A DNA stretch of 64,000 nucleotides, from NCBI GenBank assembly GCA_046349955.1, contig JAXMBI010000034.1, forward strand, positions 8,828-72,827. The letters run 5' to 3'. This document shows, one piece after another, positions 33,669 to 42,345 of this stretch. A program made the translations under genes and the position numbers. Numbering within the stretch: position 1 is the first letter of the stretch; every line of letters starts with the position of its first letter. The stretch is from JBGAPH01 sp046349955 (GTDB lineage Bacteria; Planctomycetota; Planctomycetia; Pirellulales; JBGAPH01). Under the pieces are notes generated by a model. That model saw only the letters and a program-made list of their open reading frames with translations, was not told the origin of the DNA and did not search any database.

Positions 33669-35129
33669 TCAGAGCAGCGGCGACACCAGCCGCGCCGCAT
33701 TGTCGGCCAGCCGGGCGCCGAAGGGCCTTCCCTCGCAGTCGGCCTGCGTGAGCGGTTCGCAATTCTCCAGATAGGCCGCCTGCAGTTTACGCAGCTTGCC
33801 GGCGAAAGCTTCGTCGAACACGGCCAGCGTAATTTCGAAGTTCAGATACAGGCTCCGTGGGTCCAGGTTCAAGGAGCCAAATAACCCGATCTGCCCGTCG
33901 ACCGACACCGACTTCGTGTGCAAGAGGCCCTCGCGGAACCGCTCGACGCGCACGCCCGCGCGCACCAGGTCGTGCAGGCTCGAGCGGCTGGCCATCCGCA
34001 CCAGCCGCGAATCGACGCGCTCCGGCACGATCAGCGTCACTTCCACGCCGCGGTAGGCCGCCGAGGTCAGCGCCGCCAGCAGGGGCTCGTCCGGCACGAA
34101 GTAGGGAGTCGTCAGCACGAGTTCGCGCTCGGCGGCGTAGATTGCCGTGAGCAGCACCTGGCGAATTCCTTCGCGGAGCACGATCGGTCCGCTGGGGATC
34201 ACCTGCACGGTCGAGGCGCCGCGCGCCGGCTGCGGTCTGGCGTCCCCCGGCGAACCCGACTCGGCATAGCCTTCATCCGTGTCGAGTTCCCAGTCTTCGA
34301 GAAACGTGATGCCGAGCGGTTCAACCGCGGGGCCTTCGAGACGCACCAAGGCGTCGACCCAACGGCCGACGCCCGCGTTTCGTTTGAAGAACCGCGGGTC
34401 GACCAGGTTGAAGCTGCCGGTGTAGGCCACGCGGCCGTCGATGACGGCGATCTTGCGATGCAACCGCAGATCGAACCGCACGAACAACATCCGCAGCAAG
34501 TTAACCGGCAGGGCCTCCTGCACGGCGACGCCGCTGCTGCGCAAACGATCGGTTTGAGCACTCGCGAGAAAACGCTTGCTGCCCACGGCGTCAAGCAGCA
34601 CGCGGCACACGACGCCCCGCTGGGCTGCCCGCTCCACGGCCGCCACCACCTCGTCGGCGCGCCCGCCTTCGGCCCAGATGTAGAACTCCAGGTGACAACT
34701 GCTCTGGGCGGCGTCGATATCGGCCACGAGCGCGTCGAAGATCGCGTCGGGCGTGTTCAGGAGGGTCAGCGCATTGCCCGCCACAGCGGGGATGCCTGCC
34801 ACCGACTCGGCCAGCCGAGAAAGCGGTCGCGCGGTGGGGGGGAGGGCCGTCCAGTCGATGCGAATCCGCCTCCGCAAGTCGGCAATCCAGCGCTCGTACG
34901 GCGGGTGAATGCGCTTGGCGCGCTCGGCCCGGCGACGTCCCAGCCGCAACTCGCCGAACATCAAGTAAATGCCGGCGCCGACGAATGGGAACAGGAGAAT
35001 CACCGCCAGCCAGGCCAGCGACGTGGCGGGGGGCAGCCGGCGCATGATCACGCGGAGAGCGAACGCGCCCCGCGTGAGATAGTCGGCCACGAGCAGCGTC
35101 ACGCTCAGCCAGCCGGCATGGTTGGACAT
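33669..35129 (-). CDS. cls: Cardiolipin synthase (phospholipase D family)
   Basis: A membrane enzyme of 486 residues that would join two phosphatidylglycerol molecules into cardiolipin. Two N-terminal membrane segments (about 5-22 and 30-57, including the PLDc_N helix with LAWLAVILLFPFVGAGIYL) precede two HKD domains: HRKIAVIDGRVAYTGSFN and HTKSVSVDGQIGLFGSLN. Both His/Lys/Asp sets are intact and the length matches the family (about 480). ATG 35129 (MSNHAGWLSV) is chosen; 35 upstream codons are open but poor in hydrophobic residues. Its promoter region is shared with the divergent PQQ-propeller gene. Confidence 0.92.
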   Translation of the reverse strand: MSNHAGWLSVTLLVADYLTRGAFALRVIMRRLPPATSLAWLAVILLFPFVGAGIYLMFGELRLGRRRAERAKRIHPPYERWIADLRRRIRIDWTALPPTARPLSRLAESVAGIPAVAGNALTLLNTPDAIFDALVADIDAAQSSCHLEFYIWAEGGRADEVVAAVERAAQRGVVCRVLLDAVGSKRFLASAQTDRLRSSGVAVQEALPVNLLRMLFVRFDLRLHRKIAVIDGRVAYTGSFNLVDPRFFKRNAGVGRWVDALVRLEGPAVEPLGITFLEDWELDTDEGYAESGSPGDARPQPARGASTVQVIPSGPIVLREGIRQVLLTAIYAAERELVLTTPYFVPDEPLLAALTSAAYRGVEVTLIVPERVDSRLVRMASRSSLHDLVRAGVRVERFREGLLHTKSVSVDGQIGLFGSLNLDPRSLYLNFEITLAVFDEAFAGKLRKLQAAYLENCEPLTQADCEGRPFGARLADNAARLVSPLL

Positions 35130-35305
35130 CGCATTTTTCCGGAGTTCGCGCAGCAAGCGCTTGCGTCGCACGGCCTTTGGCTGCGCCGGCCGCCCAGACA
35201 AGATAGCCCAGACCTCGCCGCAAGGCACCGCCAACCGGCCTTCGCCGCCGCCGGCCGGTTTGGCAAACTAACGGGACCCCTTCGACTGCAAGGAAAAGGC
35301 ACGCG

Positions 35306-37114
35306 ATGACTTCCGACGCCCCCCGCCATGATCCCCCTTCGCCGACCGCGGTCCCGTTGGCCGGATCTGCCCGGCCGCCGAAGCTTTGGCCCGCCGTGGT
35401 GCTGGTCGCGTTGTTTTGGGGGGCCTTCGCCGTGGTCGCGCGGCTCGAGAAGCCGTACTTCGTGGGCTTCATCTACAGCATGGCCGCGCCGGCCCTGCTC
35501 GTGATTCTCTACGCAGCTTGGTGGTGGACGCGGCGTGGATTCCCTTGGGCCGATCGAATCGTGGGCTGCGCGCTCGTGGTGGGCTGGGGAATCGCGATCG
35601 CACCCTTCTGCCATCGCTCGGTGCGGTTCGGTTTGCCCACGGTGGGGTTGCCGCTGGCCCTCACCGCGCTCACCGCCTGGCTGGTCTTTGTGCGCGCGAC
35701 CGGCTTCGCCTGGCGCCGCCTGGGCCTGGCCGCCGTGCTTGCGCTCACCTGGGGCTACTTCGCTCTGCTCCGCAACGACGGCGTCGACGGCGATTTGCAA
35801 TCGAAGATGGCCTGGCGGTGGACGCCGACGCCTGAAGAACAGTTCTTGGCCGAGCGGGCCAAGCGGGTTCCGGCAGCCGCCGCTCCCCCGTCGGCGCAGC
35901 CACTGGCGCTTGCGCCGGGCGATTGGCCGGCCTTTCGCGGCCCGAACCGCGACGGCGCGATTCCCGGGGTGAAGATCGCCACCGATTGGAATGCGCGTCC
36001 TCCCCAGGAGCGTTGGCGGCGCCGGGTGGGGCCGGCCTGGTCGGCCGTCATCGTGATCGGCGACCGGCTGTTTACCCAGGAGCAGCGCGGGGAAGAGGAA
36101 GCGGTCGTTTGCTATCAGGCCGAAACGGGCGAGGAACTCTGGAGCCACACGGACAAGGCCCGCTTTTGGGAGGCGGTGTCGGGCGCGGGCCCCAGGGCGA
36201 CTCCGACGTTTGCCGACGGCCGGCTGTTTACGTTGGGAGCGACCGGCATCCTCAACTGCCTCGACGCCGCGACGGGCGGCCGGCACTGGGTGCACAACGT
36301 GGCCGAAGACGCCGGCGCGCAGCCGCCCATGTGGGGCTACGCCAGCTCTCCCTTGGTCGTCGACGACAAGGTCATCGTCTTCGCGGGCGGGCCCGGCGAG
36401 CGCAATCTGCTGGCCTACGAAATTGGCTCCGGCAAGCTGGCCTGGGCCGCCGCCGCAAGTCACGACAGCTACGCCTCGCCGCAGCTCGTGGAACTCGGCG
36501 GCAGGCGACAGTGTCTACTGCTCGGGGATCAAGGGATGAACGCGGTCGACCCGTCAACCGGCGAGGCGCTCTGGCGCTATGGCTGGATCATGGACGGCGC
36601 GCCGCGCTCCGCCCAGGCCCATGTGCTGGGCGCTACCCAACTCGTCGCCGGCACGCTCGGCGGCACGGGAGTGGGCTGCGTCGATCTCACCCAGCAAGCG
36701 GGCAAGTGGCAAGCGTCAGAAGTTTGGAACTCGAGCCAGATGAAGCCGGAATTCCCCGATCTCGTCGTCTACCAGGAGCATGCTTACGGCTTCGACGGCG
36801 CGATTTTCTGCTGCCTCGACCTCGAGAGCGGCGAACGACGTTGGAAGAAAGGGCGCTACGGGCACGGCCAGGTGGTGCTGCTCGAGGAGCAGGGCGTGCT
36901 GCTCGTGATCAGCGAGCAAGGAGAAGCCCTCCTCGTGGCGGCCGATCCCGAGCAGCACCGCGAGTTGGGCAAGTTCGCGGCACTGCAGGGCAAAACCTGG
37001 AACAGTCCGGTGGTTGCGCACGGGCGGCTCTATCTGCGGAACGCGGAAGAACTCGCGTGCTTCGACTTGCCGGGCTTTGAAAGCGGCGGCAGCCCGGAGC
37101 GTCCCTCGCCTTAG
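35306..37114 (+). CDS. Membrane-anchored PQQ-like beta-propeller protein
   Basis: A 602-residue protein. The first about 160 residues contain five hydrophobic segments, an unusual addition to a propeller. The C-terminal region (about 200-595) is an eight-bladed PQQ-like beta-propeller: it begins DWPAFRGPNRDG, the usual entry motif, and has repeated blades ending in forms such as YQAETGEELW, YEIGSGKLAW and LESGERRW. No PQQ-binding residues or catalytic metal site could be assigned, so it is probably a scaffold or carrier (BamB-like) rather than a dehydrogenase. AAGGAA lies about 10 bases before ATG. It is divergent from cls. Confidence 0.82.
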   Translation: MTSDAPRHDPPSPTAVPLAGSARPPKLWPAVVLVALFWGAFAVVARLEKPYFVGFIYSMAAPALLVILYAAWWWTRRGFPWADRIVGCALVVGWGIAIAPFCHRSVRFGLPTVGLPLALTALTAWLVFVRATGFAWRRLGLAAVLALTWGYFALLRNDGVDGDLQSKMAWRWTPTPEEQFLAERAKRVPAAAAPPSAQPLALAPGDWPAFRGPNRDGAIPGVKIATDWNARPPQERWRRRVGPAWSAVIVIGDRLFTQEQRGEEEAVVCYQAETGEELWSHTDKARFWEAVSGAGPRATPTFADGRLFTLGATGILNCLDAATGGRHWVHNVAEDAGAQPPMWGYASSPLVVDDKVIVFAGGPGERNLLAYEIGSGKLAWAAAASHDSYASPQLVELGGRRQCLLLGDQGMNAVDPSTGEALWRYGWIMDGAPRSAQAHVLGATQLVAGTLGGTGVGCVDLTQQAGKWQASEVWNSSQMKPEFPDLVVYQEHAYGFDGAIFCCLDLESGERRWKKGRYGHGQVVLLEEQGVLLVISEQGEALLVAADPEQHRELGKFAALQGKTWNSPVVAHGRLYLRNAEELACFDLPGFESGGSPERPSP

Positions 37115-37194
37115 CACCAGTCAGCACGCGCCCGGGGCCGGCGCTCTGCATCAGACCACCCGGCGCCAATTTACCTAGAACTCCCAGGAATCCC

Positions 37195-37222
37195 TTGCCA
37201 AATGCCGCAAGGGCGGTATCTT
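37195..37222 (+). promoter_or_regulatory. Predicted promoter of the CBM9/dockerin gene
   Basis: TTGCCA (37195-37200) and TATCTT (37217-37222) are 16 bases apart, giving a leader of about 60 bases before ATG 37290. Confidence 0.45.
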
Positions 37223-37289
37223 GCTGAAATCGGCCGTCCAACCCGGCCCACACGCACAGCCTGGATACTCTTTCTTTGGAGACTTGTGC

Positions 37290-38432
37290 ATGAACGCACA
37301 GCGTGTTGAGGGCATTCGTCGGAGCATGGTTCGCAGGGGTGTTTATCTGGCGGGCCTGGGCGCCGCCGCATTGTGGGCAAGTTTTGGCGGCGCGGCGCTT
37401 GGGCAGGACGAGATCATCGAACGGAGCTATTCGGCGCCGTACACGAAGACCGCTCCGGTCATCGACGGCAAGGTCGGCTCGGAGTGGGATGCTGCGCCGG
37501 TCACTGGGGACTTTCTGCTCCTCCGCACCAATCCCGGCGAGCCGGACGTTCAGAACACGCGTTGGCAAGCGATGTGGGATGACACCGCGCTCTATCTGCT
37601 GGTGCGATCGGACTACGACCTTTGGAGTTCTCCGCCGTCGGAACTCGGCGGGCTCGATTGGAACTCCGACAATCTGAATCTCTACATCGATCCGAACACG
37701 GACAAGCAACCCAACTATCCGACGGATCCCGACGTCATCGTTCCCTATGACAAGGGAGACGGCTATCAGATCGCGTTCAACCAGTGGGAAGGCGATTCGT
37801 CGCTCATCGGTGGAAACAACGTCGGCGTCGGCGGCTTCTACCTCGAGGCCCACGGCGGCAGCGCGTTCGGTAATCAGGCCAACTGGGATGCGAATACCGC
37901 TGGCCTTTCGTCGGACTTCGCACTGAGCCAGTCGAACGGCATCGCCGGCGGCGTCGTCGAACTCAAGATCCCCTGGACGGAGTTCGACGCCGATCAGGAA
38001 GGGGCCTACGGCCTCAAGCACACGGAAGCGCCCGTCAACAATGAGTCTTGGTTCTTCAACGTAGCCCGCATCACGTCGGATCAGAGCAACTTTTTGCCGA
38101 TTTGGAACTGGCAATCTTCGCAATCGTTTGCGCTCCGTCCGCACGGCGATCTGGTGTTCGTGGGCAAACCGAGCAACGTGTTGCCAGGCGACGCCAACGC
38201 CGACGGCAAGGTCGACCTGACCGACTTCGGCATTCTCAAGGCCAATTTCGGCGCGGGCACGACTGCTGCTCAGGGAGACTTCAACGGAGATGCCAAGGTC
38301 GACCTGACGGACTTCGGCATTCTCAAGGACAACTTTGGCAAGTCGGGCGCGGCCGCCGTGCCTGAGCCGAGCACCTGGCTGCTGATGGCGCTGGGGGCGC
38401 TCGCGCTCCTCGGGCTGCGCCGCCGCTCTTAG
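37290..38432 (+). CDS. Exported CBM9-like/dockerin protein with PEP-CTERM tail
   Basis: A 380-residue protein. A twin-Arg-like N-terminal segment and signal helix (about 10-38, ending GGAALGQ) precede a family 9 carbohydrate-binding-like (DOMON) domain at about 45-285, recognised by APVIDGKVGSEWDAAP and WDDTALYLLVRSDYD. A type I dockerin follows with two Ca2+ loops, GDANADGKVDLTDFGILK and GDFNGDAKVDLTDFGILK. The C-terminus VPEPSTWLLMALGALALLGL plus RRRS is a complete PEP-CTERM sorting tail, so the protein is expected to be sorted by an exosortase to the surface. It has both a dockerin and a sorting tail. GGAG lies about 9 bases before ATG. Confidence 0.87.
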   Translation: MNAQRVEGIRRSMVRRGVYLAGLGAAALWASFGGAALGQDEIIERSYSAPYTKTAPVIDGKVGSEWDAAPVTGDFLLLRTNPGEPDVQNTRWQAMWDDTALYLLVRSDYDLWSSPPSELGGLDWNSDNLNLYIDPNTDKQPNYPTDPDVIVPYDKGDGYQIAFNQWEGDSSLIGGNNVGVGGFYLEAHGGSAFGNQANWDANTAGLSSDFALSQSNGIAGGVVELKIPWTEFDADQEGAYGLKHTEAPVNNESWFFNVARITSDQSNFLPIWNWQSSQSFALRPHGDLVFVGKPSNVLPGDANADGKVDLTDFGILKANFGAGTTAAQGDFNGDAKVDLTDFGILKDNFGKSGAAAVPEPSTWLLMALGALALLGLRRRS

Positions 38433-38456
38433 TTCGATCCTGTAGGGATCACGACA

Positions 38457-38496
38457 CGCCCTTCGACGGTGGCTCTGCGGCCACCGCCGAAGGGCG
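38457..38496 (+). terminator. Strong hairpin after the CBM9/dockerin gene
   Basis: CGCCCTTCG and CGAAGGGCG, with an inner CGGTGGC/GCCACCG, make a stem of about 16 bp interrupted by a single base. There is no clear T-tract; it sits 24 bases after the stop. Confidence 0.5.
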
Positions 38497-38754
38497 ACTG
38501 TGATTCAGGGCGACTGTTGTTTCACGAACCCTTGCCCATGCGCGTCGTGGGTGTTCGCGGGAACTCCGTCTTCGCGACCAACGCGCGCGTCGCTGCGGGC
38601 CAGGGCCGGTCAGGGCATTGCATGGGGCAAAATACCCATCCTGGCGGAAGGCGCCGCAAGCGCCCCGGAGATCGCCGAAAAGCGAATTGCATCGCCTGCC
38701 GAGCGAGGCCATCATGGAGCTTTGCTTACTTTCCGGTCAGAGGGCTGCCACTCG

Positions 38755-40221
38755 ATGCGCTTCTTCGTTGTGCCTTTGTTGGCGGCCGCTTGGGCGCTCC
38801 TCGGGTCGCCGTTGCCGGCGGCGCCCCCCAGCAGCTACGACCTGCGGACCGCCGGCCCCGGCGGCGCAAGCTGGATCACTCCGGTCAAGACTCAGGGGAA
38901 GCTCTCGACCTGCTGGAGCTTTTCCACGGCCGCGGCCTTCCAGTCGAGCCTGATGCGGCAGGGGATCGTCACCGACCCGAACTCGCCGCTGCTCGATCTT
39001 TCGGAGTGGGATGACGCCACGCACAACGGCTACGATCATCCCGACTACACATTCCCGTACAACGCCAAGGGCACCGGCGGCTCACAGCACTACACGGTGG
39101 CCTACTACGTTCGCGGACAAGGAGTGTGGAACACCAACGGCGGCAATGGACCGCAGGTCGCCGGCGGCGGCCCCGTGCTCGAGTCGCAAGATCCGCTCAA
39201 CGTCTATCCGCTCGCCGAGATGGGGAAGAAGCTCGACCTCACTCCTTACATTCCGCCTGCCGATCAGGCGCCCGCCTACCAGCTCGACAGCGCGCAGTTC
39301 CTCTGGCAAGACGGACTCGTGCCGGGCACGCCCACCACGCCGCTCGATCAGCAGCTCGACCGGATGAAGAACGCGGTGATCGAGCACGGCGCGCTGTCGG
39401 TGGCGATGTTCTATCAGCCGTCGTCCTACGATGAAGCTACGCAAACCTATTACTTTAGCGGACCTTCCGACACGCCGACCGATCATCTGGTGACCGTGGC
39501 CGGTTGGGACGACTCGCAGGCCGTGCCTGGCGCGCCCGCGCCAGGGGCCTGGCTGATTCAAAATAGCTGGGGCACGGACTTCGGCGACCAGGGGTACTTC
39601 TGGATCAGCTACCAGGACGCGCTCATCAACAAGTTTCCTGCCACGCTCATCGGCGGCGAACTGCCCGGCGGCACGCAGGTGTGGCAGAACCAGGTGCTCT
39701 ACCCCACGAGCCACTATGGCGGCAAAACAGGCAGCGATGCGCAGGCAGCCGCGGTGATCGACGTCGCCGCCGGCACGGTGGTCGAGGCGCTGGGGCTGTT
39801 CTCCAACTACGCGCAGCAGTCGGCCGAGATTCGCGTTTACGACCACTGGGACGCCAGCGGCCCCTCGGGATTGCTGGCCGACTTTTCCCATACGTTCGCC
39901 CTGCCAGGCTACGACCTGGTGAGTTTGCCGAGCGCTCTCCCCTGGGCAAACGCGGGCAGTTTGGTCGTTACGGTCGACTATGGAACCGGCTTCGAGAAGC
40001 CGATTCCTTACGAGCCGGCTACGGCGCCGTTGGCGGGGCTCTCCTACGTGCGCGACGACAAGGGGAATTGGCAGGACATGGCGACCATCGCTGCTCCAGG
40101 CGTGTTTGCCGTCAAGGTGGTGACGGCGCCGGAGCCGACGGGCGGCTTGCTGGCCTTGCTGGCGGGATTGGGGATCGTGCGCATCCGCCGCTGGGCGCCT
40201 TCCCGAGCAGGCTGCTGCTAG
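38755..40221 (+). CDS. Exported papain-like (C1) cysteine peptidase with PEP-CTERM tail
   Basis: A 488-residue protein with a signal peptide (about 1-23). Peptidase C1 motifs: the oxyanion Gln47 in TPVKTQGKLSTCW, nucleophile Cys53 in STCWSFSTAAAF, catalytic His in HLVTVAGWDD and Asn in WLIQNSWGTDFGDQGYFW. Only about 20 residues separate the signal cleavage from the Gln, so there is no classical propeptide. A beta-rich domain of about 165 residues follows the protease, then APEPTGGLLALLAGLGIVRI and an Arg-rich end, a PEP-CTERM-type tail with a slightly unusual motif. The start is ATG 38755 just before the signal. Substrates and activation are unknown. Confidence 0.87.
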   Translation: MRFFVVPLLAAAWALLGSPLPAAPPSSYDLRTAGPGGASWITPVKTQGKLSTCWSFSTAAAFQSSLMRQGIVTDPNSPLLDLSEWDDATHNGYDHPDYTFPYNAKGTGGSQHYTVAYYVRGQGVWNTNGGNGPQVAGGGPVLESQDPLNVYPLAEMGKKLDLTPYIPPADQAPAYQLDSAQFLWQDGLVPGTPTTPLDQQLDRMKNAVIEHGALSVAMFYQPSSYDEATQTYYFSGPSDTPTDHLVTVAGWDDSQAVPGAPAPGAWLIQNSWGTDFGDQGYFWISYQDALINKFPATLIGGELPGGTQVWQNQVLYPTSHYGGKTGSDAQAAAVIDVAAGTVVEALGLFSNYAQQSAEIRVYDHWDASGPSGLLADFSHTFALPGYDLVSLPSALPWANAGSLVVTVDYGTGFEKPIPYEPATAPLAGLSYVRDDKGNWQDMATIAAPGVFAVKVVTAPEPTGGLLALLAGLGIVRIRRWAPSRAGCC

Positions 40222-40334
40222 CAGTCCTGGGCAGGCGATTCGTCTTTCGTGGTTCGCACGGGCCTCTTACGATGGCTCTTCGTTGACGCGACGGAGGTCG
40301 CGACGAAGTACTCGTAGTCTCGGAGACTCCCCCG

Positions 40335-40856
40335 GTGGACACGCGCCTGCCTGCCGCCCCGCGCCGCGAACGTTCGCTCGAGCAACTGGTCCGCGAGCTC
40401 GCCGAGGGGGACCTGGCCCAGCGTCGCTGTGCCTGCCAAAGGTTGGCCGAGCTCGGCGAGGAGGCCCGCCCCGCGGCCGTGGCGCTCGTAGCCGCCACCG
40501 CCGAGCCCGAACTCGTGGAGTGGGCGGCCGAGGCGCTCGAAAACCTGGGGCCGCCACCAGCCGACGCCGTATCCCCGCTCCGCCAGCAGCTTACGCACGC
40601 CTCGGCCGACGTCGGCTATTGGGCGGCCACGTTGCTTGGCCGGATGGGAGCAGACGCCGCGGCGGCCGTCGGCGCGCTCGCGCAGGCGCTGCAAACATCG
40701 CCCCAGGCCAGCGTGCGACAGCGGGCCGCCTGGGCGCTTGGGGAACTAGGGCCGGCGGCCGCGGCCGCCGCTCCGGCGCTCGAGCAGGCTGCCCAGAGCG
40801 ACGATCCCCGCCTCGCCCGGCTGGCCCAGGGGGCGCTGGCTCGCGTGCGCGGCTGA
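40335..40856 (+). CDS. HEAT-repeat protein, 173 residues
   Basis: A soluble Ala-rich alpha-helical protein made of about four to five HEAT repeats. The pairs LAQRRCACQRLAELG, LVEWAAEALENLG, VGYWAATLLGRMG and VRQRAAWALGELG give the regular Leu/Ala/Gly pattern of PBS-lyase-type or general HEAT repeats. It starts at GTG (MDTRLPAAP). No partner can be assigned; proteins of this type usually act as binding scaffolds. It follows the cysteine peptidase by 113 bp in the same direction. Confidence 0.75.
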   Translation: MDTRLPAAPRRERSLEQLVRELAEGDLAQRRCACQRLAELGEEARPAAVALVAATAEPELVEWAAEALENLGPPPADAVSPLRQQLTHASADVGYWAATLLGRMGADAAAAVGALAQALQTSPQASVRQRAAWALGELGPAAAAAAPALEQAAQSDDPRLARLAQGALARVRG

Positions 40857-41054
40857 GCCCGCCGCTATCTGCGTCTCTTCGTTGCTAGCAACGAAGGCTC
40901 GACGAATTTCAACGTAGGCGCGCGACTCTCGCCGCTGCTATTCTTCCGCCCCCCGCTCGCTCGGGGTGGGCCGTTCTGACGCTCGGATTTCCGCACGGAT
41001 GCGGCCGAGGACGGGGCCCAATCCCGGGCTGGCGCCGCTCCCTCGAGGCCACGG

Positions 41055-42176
41055 ATGGCGAAGAAGTCACGCGCGAAATCGAGTTCCCGCTCCAGCAAGT
41101 CCGCCTGGATTTGGAGCCTCGTCTTCACCGCCCTCACCGGCACCGGCGGCGCCGGCGTTGGCGGCTGGTTCAAGCCCGACATGCCGCTGGCCGGGCCCGC
41201 CGTCCAGCAGGTCCTGGCGCTCGTCCGCGGCAAGGTCCGCGAAGAAGTCTCGCACGTCACGGGCATTCCCGAAGACAAACTGCCCACGATCTCGCTCGGA
41301 CCTCCCCAGGGCGCCGCGGGCGGCTCCTCCGCGACGGGCCAGGTGGCGGTGCGCCCGGCGACCGCGACCTCCACGATCTCGATCGCCTCGTTCAACATTC
41401 AGGTCTTCGGCACGACGAAGCTGGCCAAGCCCGAGGTGGCCGAGAGGCTGGCGGGCGTCGTCCGCCGCTTCGATGTGGTGGCGATTCAAGAGGTGCGTTC
41501 GAAAGACGACAGCGTGTTGCCGCAGTTTTTGCAGCGGATCAACGCGCAGGGCGCCGCTTACAACTTCGTGCTCGGGCCGCGGCTGGGGCGCACGAGCAGC
41601 AAGGAGCAGTACGCGATCATCTACAACACGGCCACGATCGAGCTCGACGCTCCCTCCGTGGCCACCTTTCCCGATCCCAACGACCTCTTGCATCGCGAAC
41701 CGCTGGCGGCGCACTTCCACGTTCGCGGCGTGCCCAACCCGTTCAGCTTCTGGCTCGTCGACATCCACACCGACCCCGATGAGGTGCGCGGCGAGGTCGA
41801 CGCCCTGGCCGACGTCTTTCTGGCCATGCAAAACACCGCCAGCGGCGAGGACGACGTGATCCTGCTGGGGGACTTGAACGCCAGCCCCCGCCAGCTCGGC
41901 CGCTTGGGGAAGTTGCCTGGCATGACGTATGCGATCGGCGACAACGTGCCGACGAACACTCGCGGCGACAAGACCTACGACAACCTGCTCTTCGACGGCC
42001 GCCGCACGGTGGAATACACCGGGCAGTGGGGCGTGTTCAACCTGCAGCGAGAGTTCAGTATTTCGCTCGATCAGGCGCTCGAACTGTCGGACCATAACCC
42101 GGTCTGGGCGCTGTTCGGTTCGCAAGAAGGCGCCCCCGAAACGCCGCTTGCGGCCCGCCCCACGTCGCCGCGCTAA
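41055..42176 (+). CDS. Endonuclease/exonuclease/phosphatase family protein
   Basis: A 373-residue protein with a basic N-terminus and one hydrophobic segment (about 17-36), so it is membrane-tethered or exported. The catalytic domain (about 104-360) has the DNase I-like fold motifs: SIASFNIQVFGT, VAIQEVRSKDDS with the metal-binding Glu, DIHTDPDEV, LLGDLNASP and LSDHNPVWALF with the catalytic His. The activity could be on DNA or on phosphoesters; the sequence does not tell which. It stands alone between the HEAT gene and the large heme protein operon. Confidence 0.85.
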   Translation: MAKKSRAKSSSRSSKSAWIWSLVFTALTGTGGAGVGGWFKPDMPLAGPAVQQVLALVRGKVREEVSHVTGIPEDKLPTISLGPPQGAAGGSSATGQVAVRPATATSTISIASFNIQVFGTTKLAKPEVAERLAGVVRRFDVVAIQEVRSKDDSVLPQFLQRINAQGAAYNFVLGPRLGRTSSKEQYAIIYNTATIELDAPSVATFPDPNDLLHREPLAAHFHVRGVPNPFSFWLVDIHTDPDEVRGEVDALADVFLAMQNTASGEDDVILLGDLNASPRQLGRLGKLPGMTYAIGDNVPTNTRGDKTYDNLLFDGRRTVEYTGQWGVFNLQREFSISLDQALELSDHNPVWALFGSQEGAPETPLAARPTSPR

Positions 42177-42345
42177 GCCTGCGGGAAATCCCTTAACCGG
42201 CCGGCCGCCAAGAGCTTTCGCCGGCCGCGGCGATTGCTTACCATGATTGCAGCGGCGTTTGGGCTGCTCCTTGGAGCCCTGAGCCGTCCCGCCTGAACGT
42301 CCCGCCCACCCCTCGGCCGCCGGCCGCCCGCCGGTTGCTTTCGCC

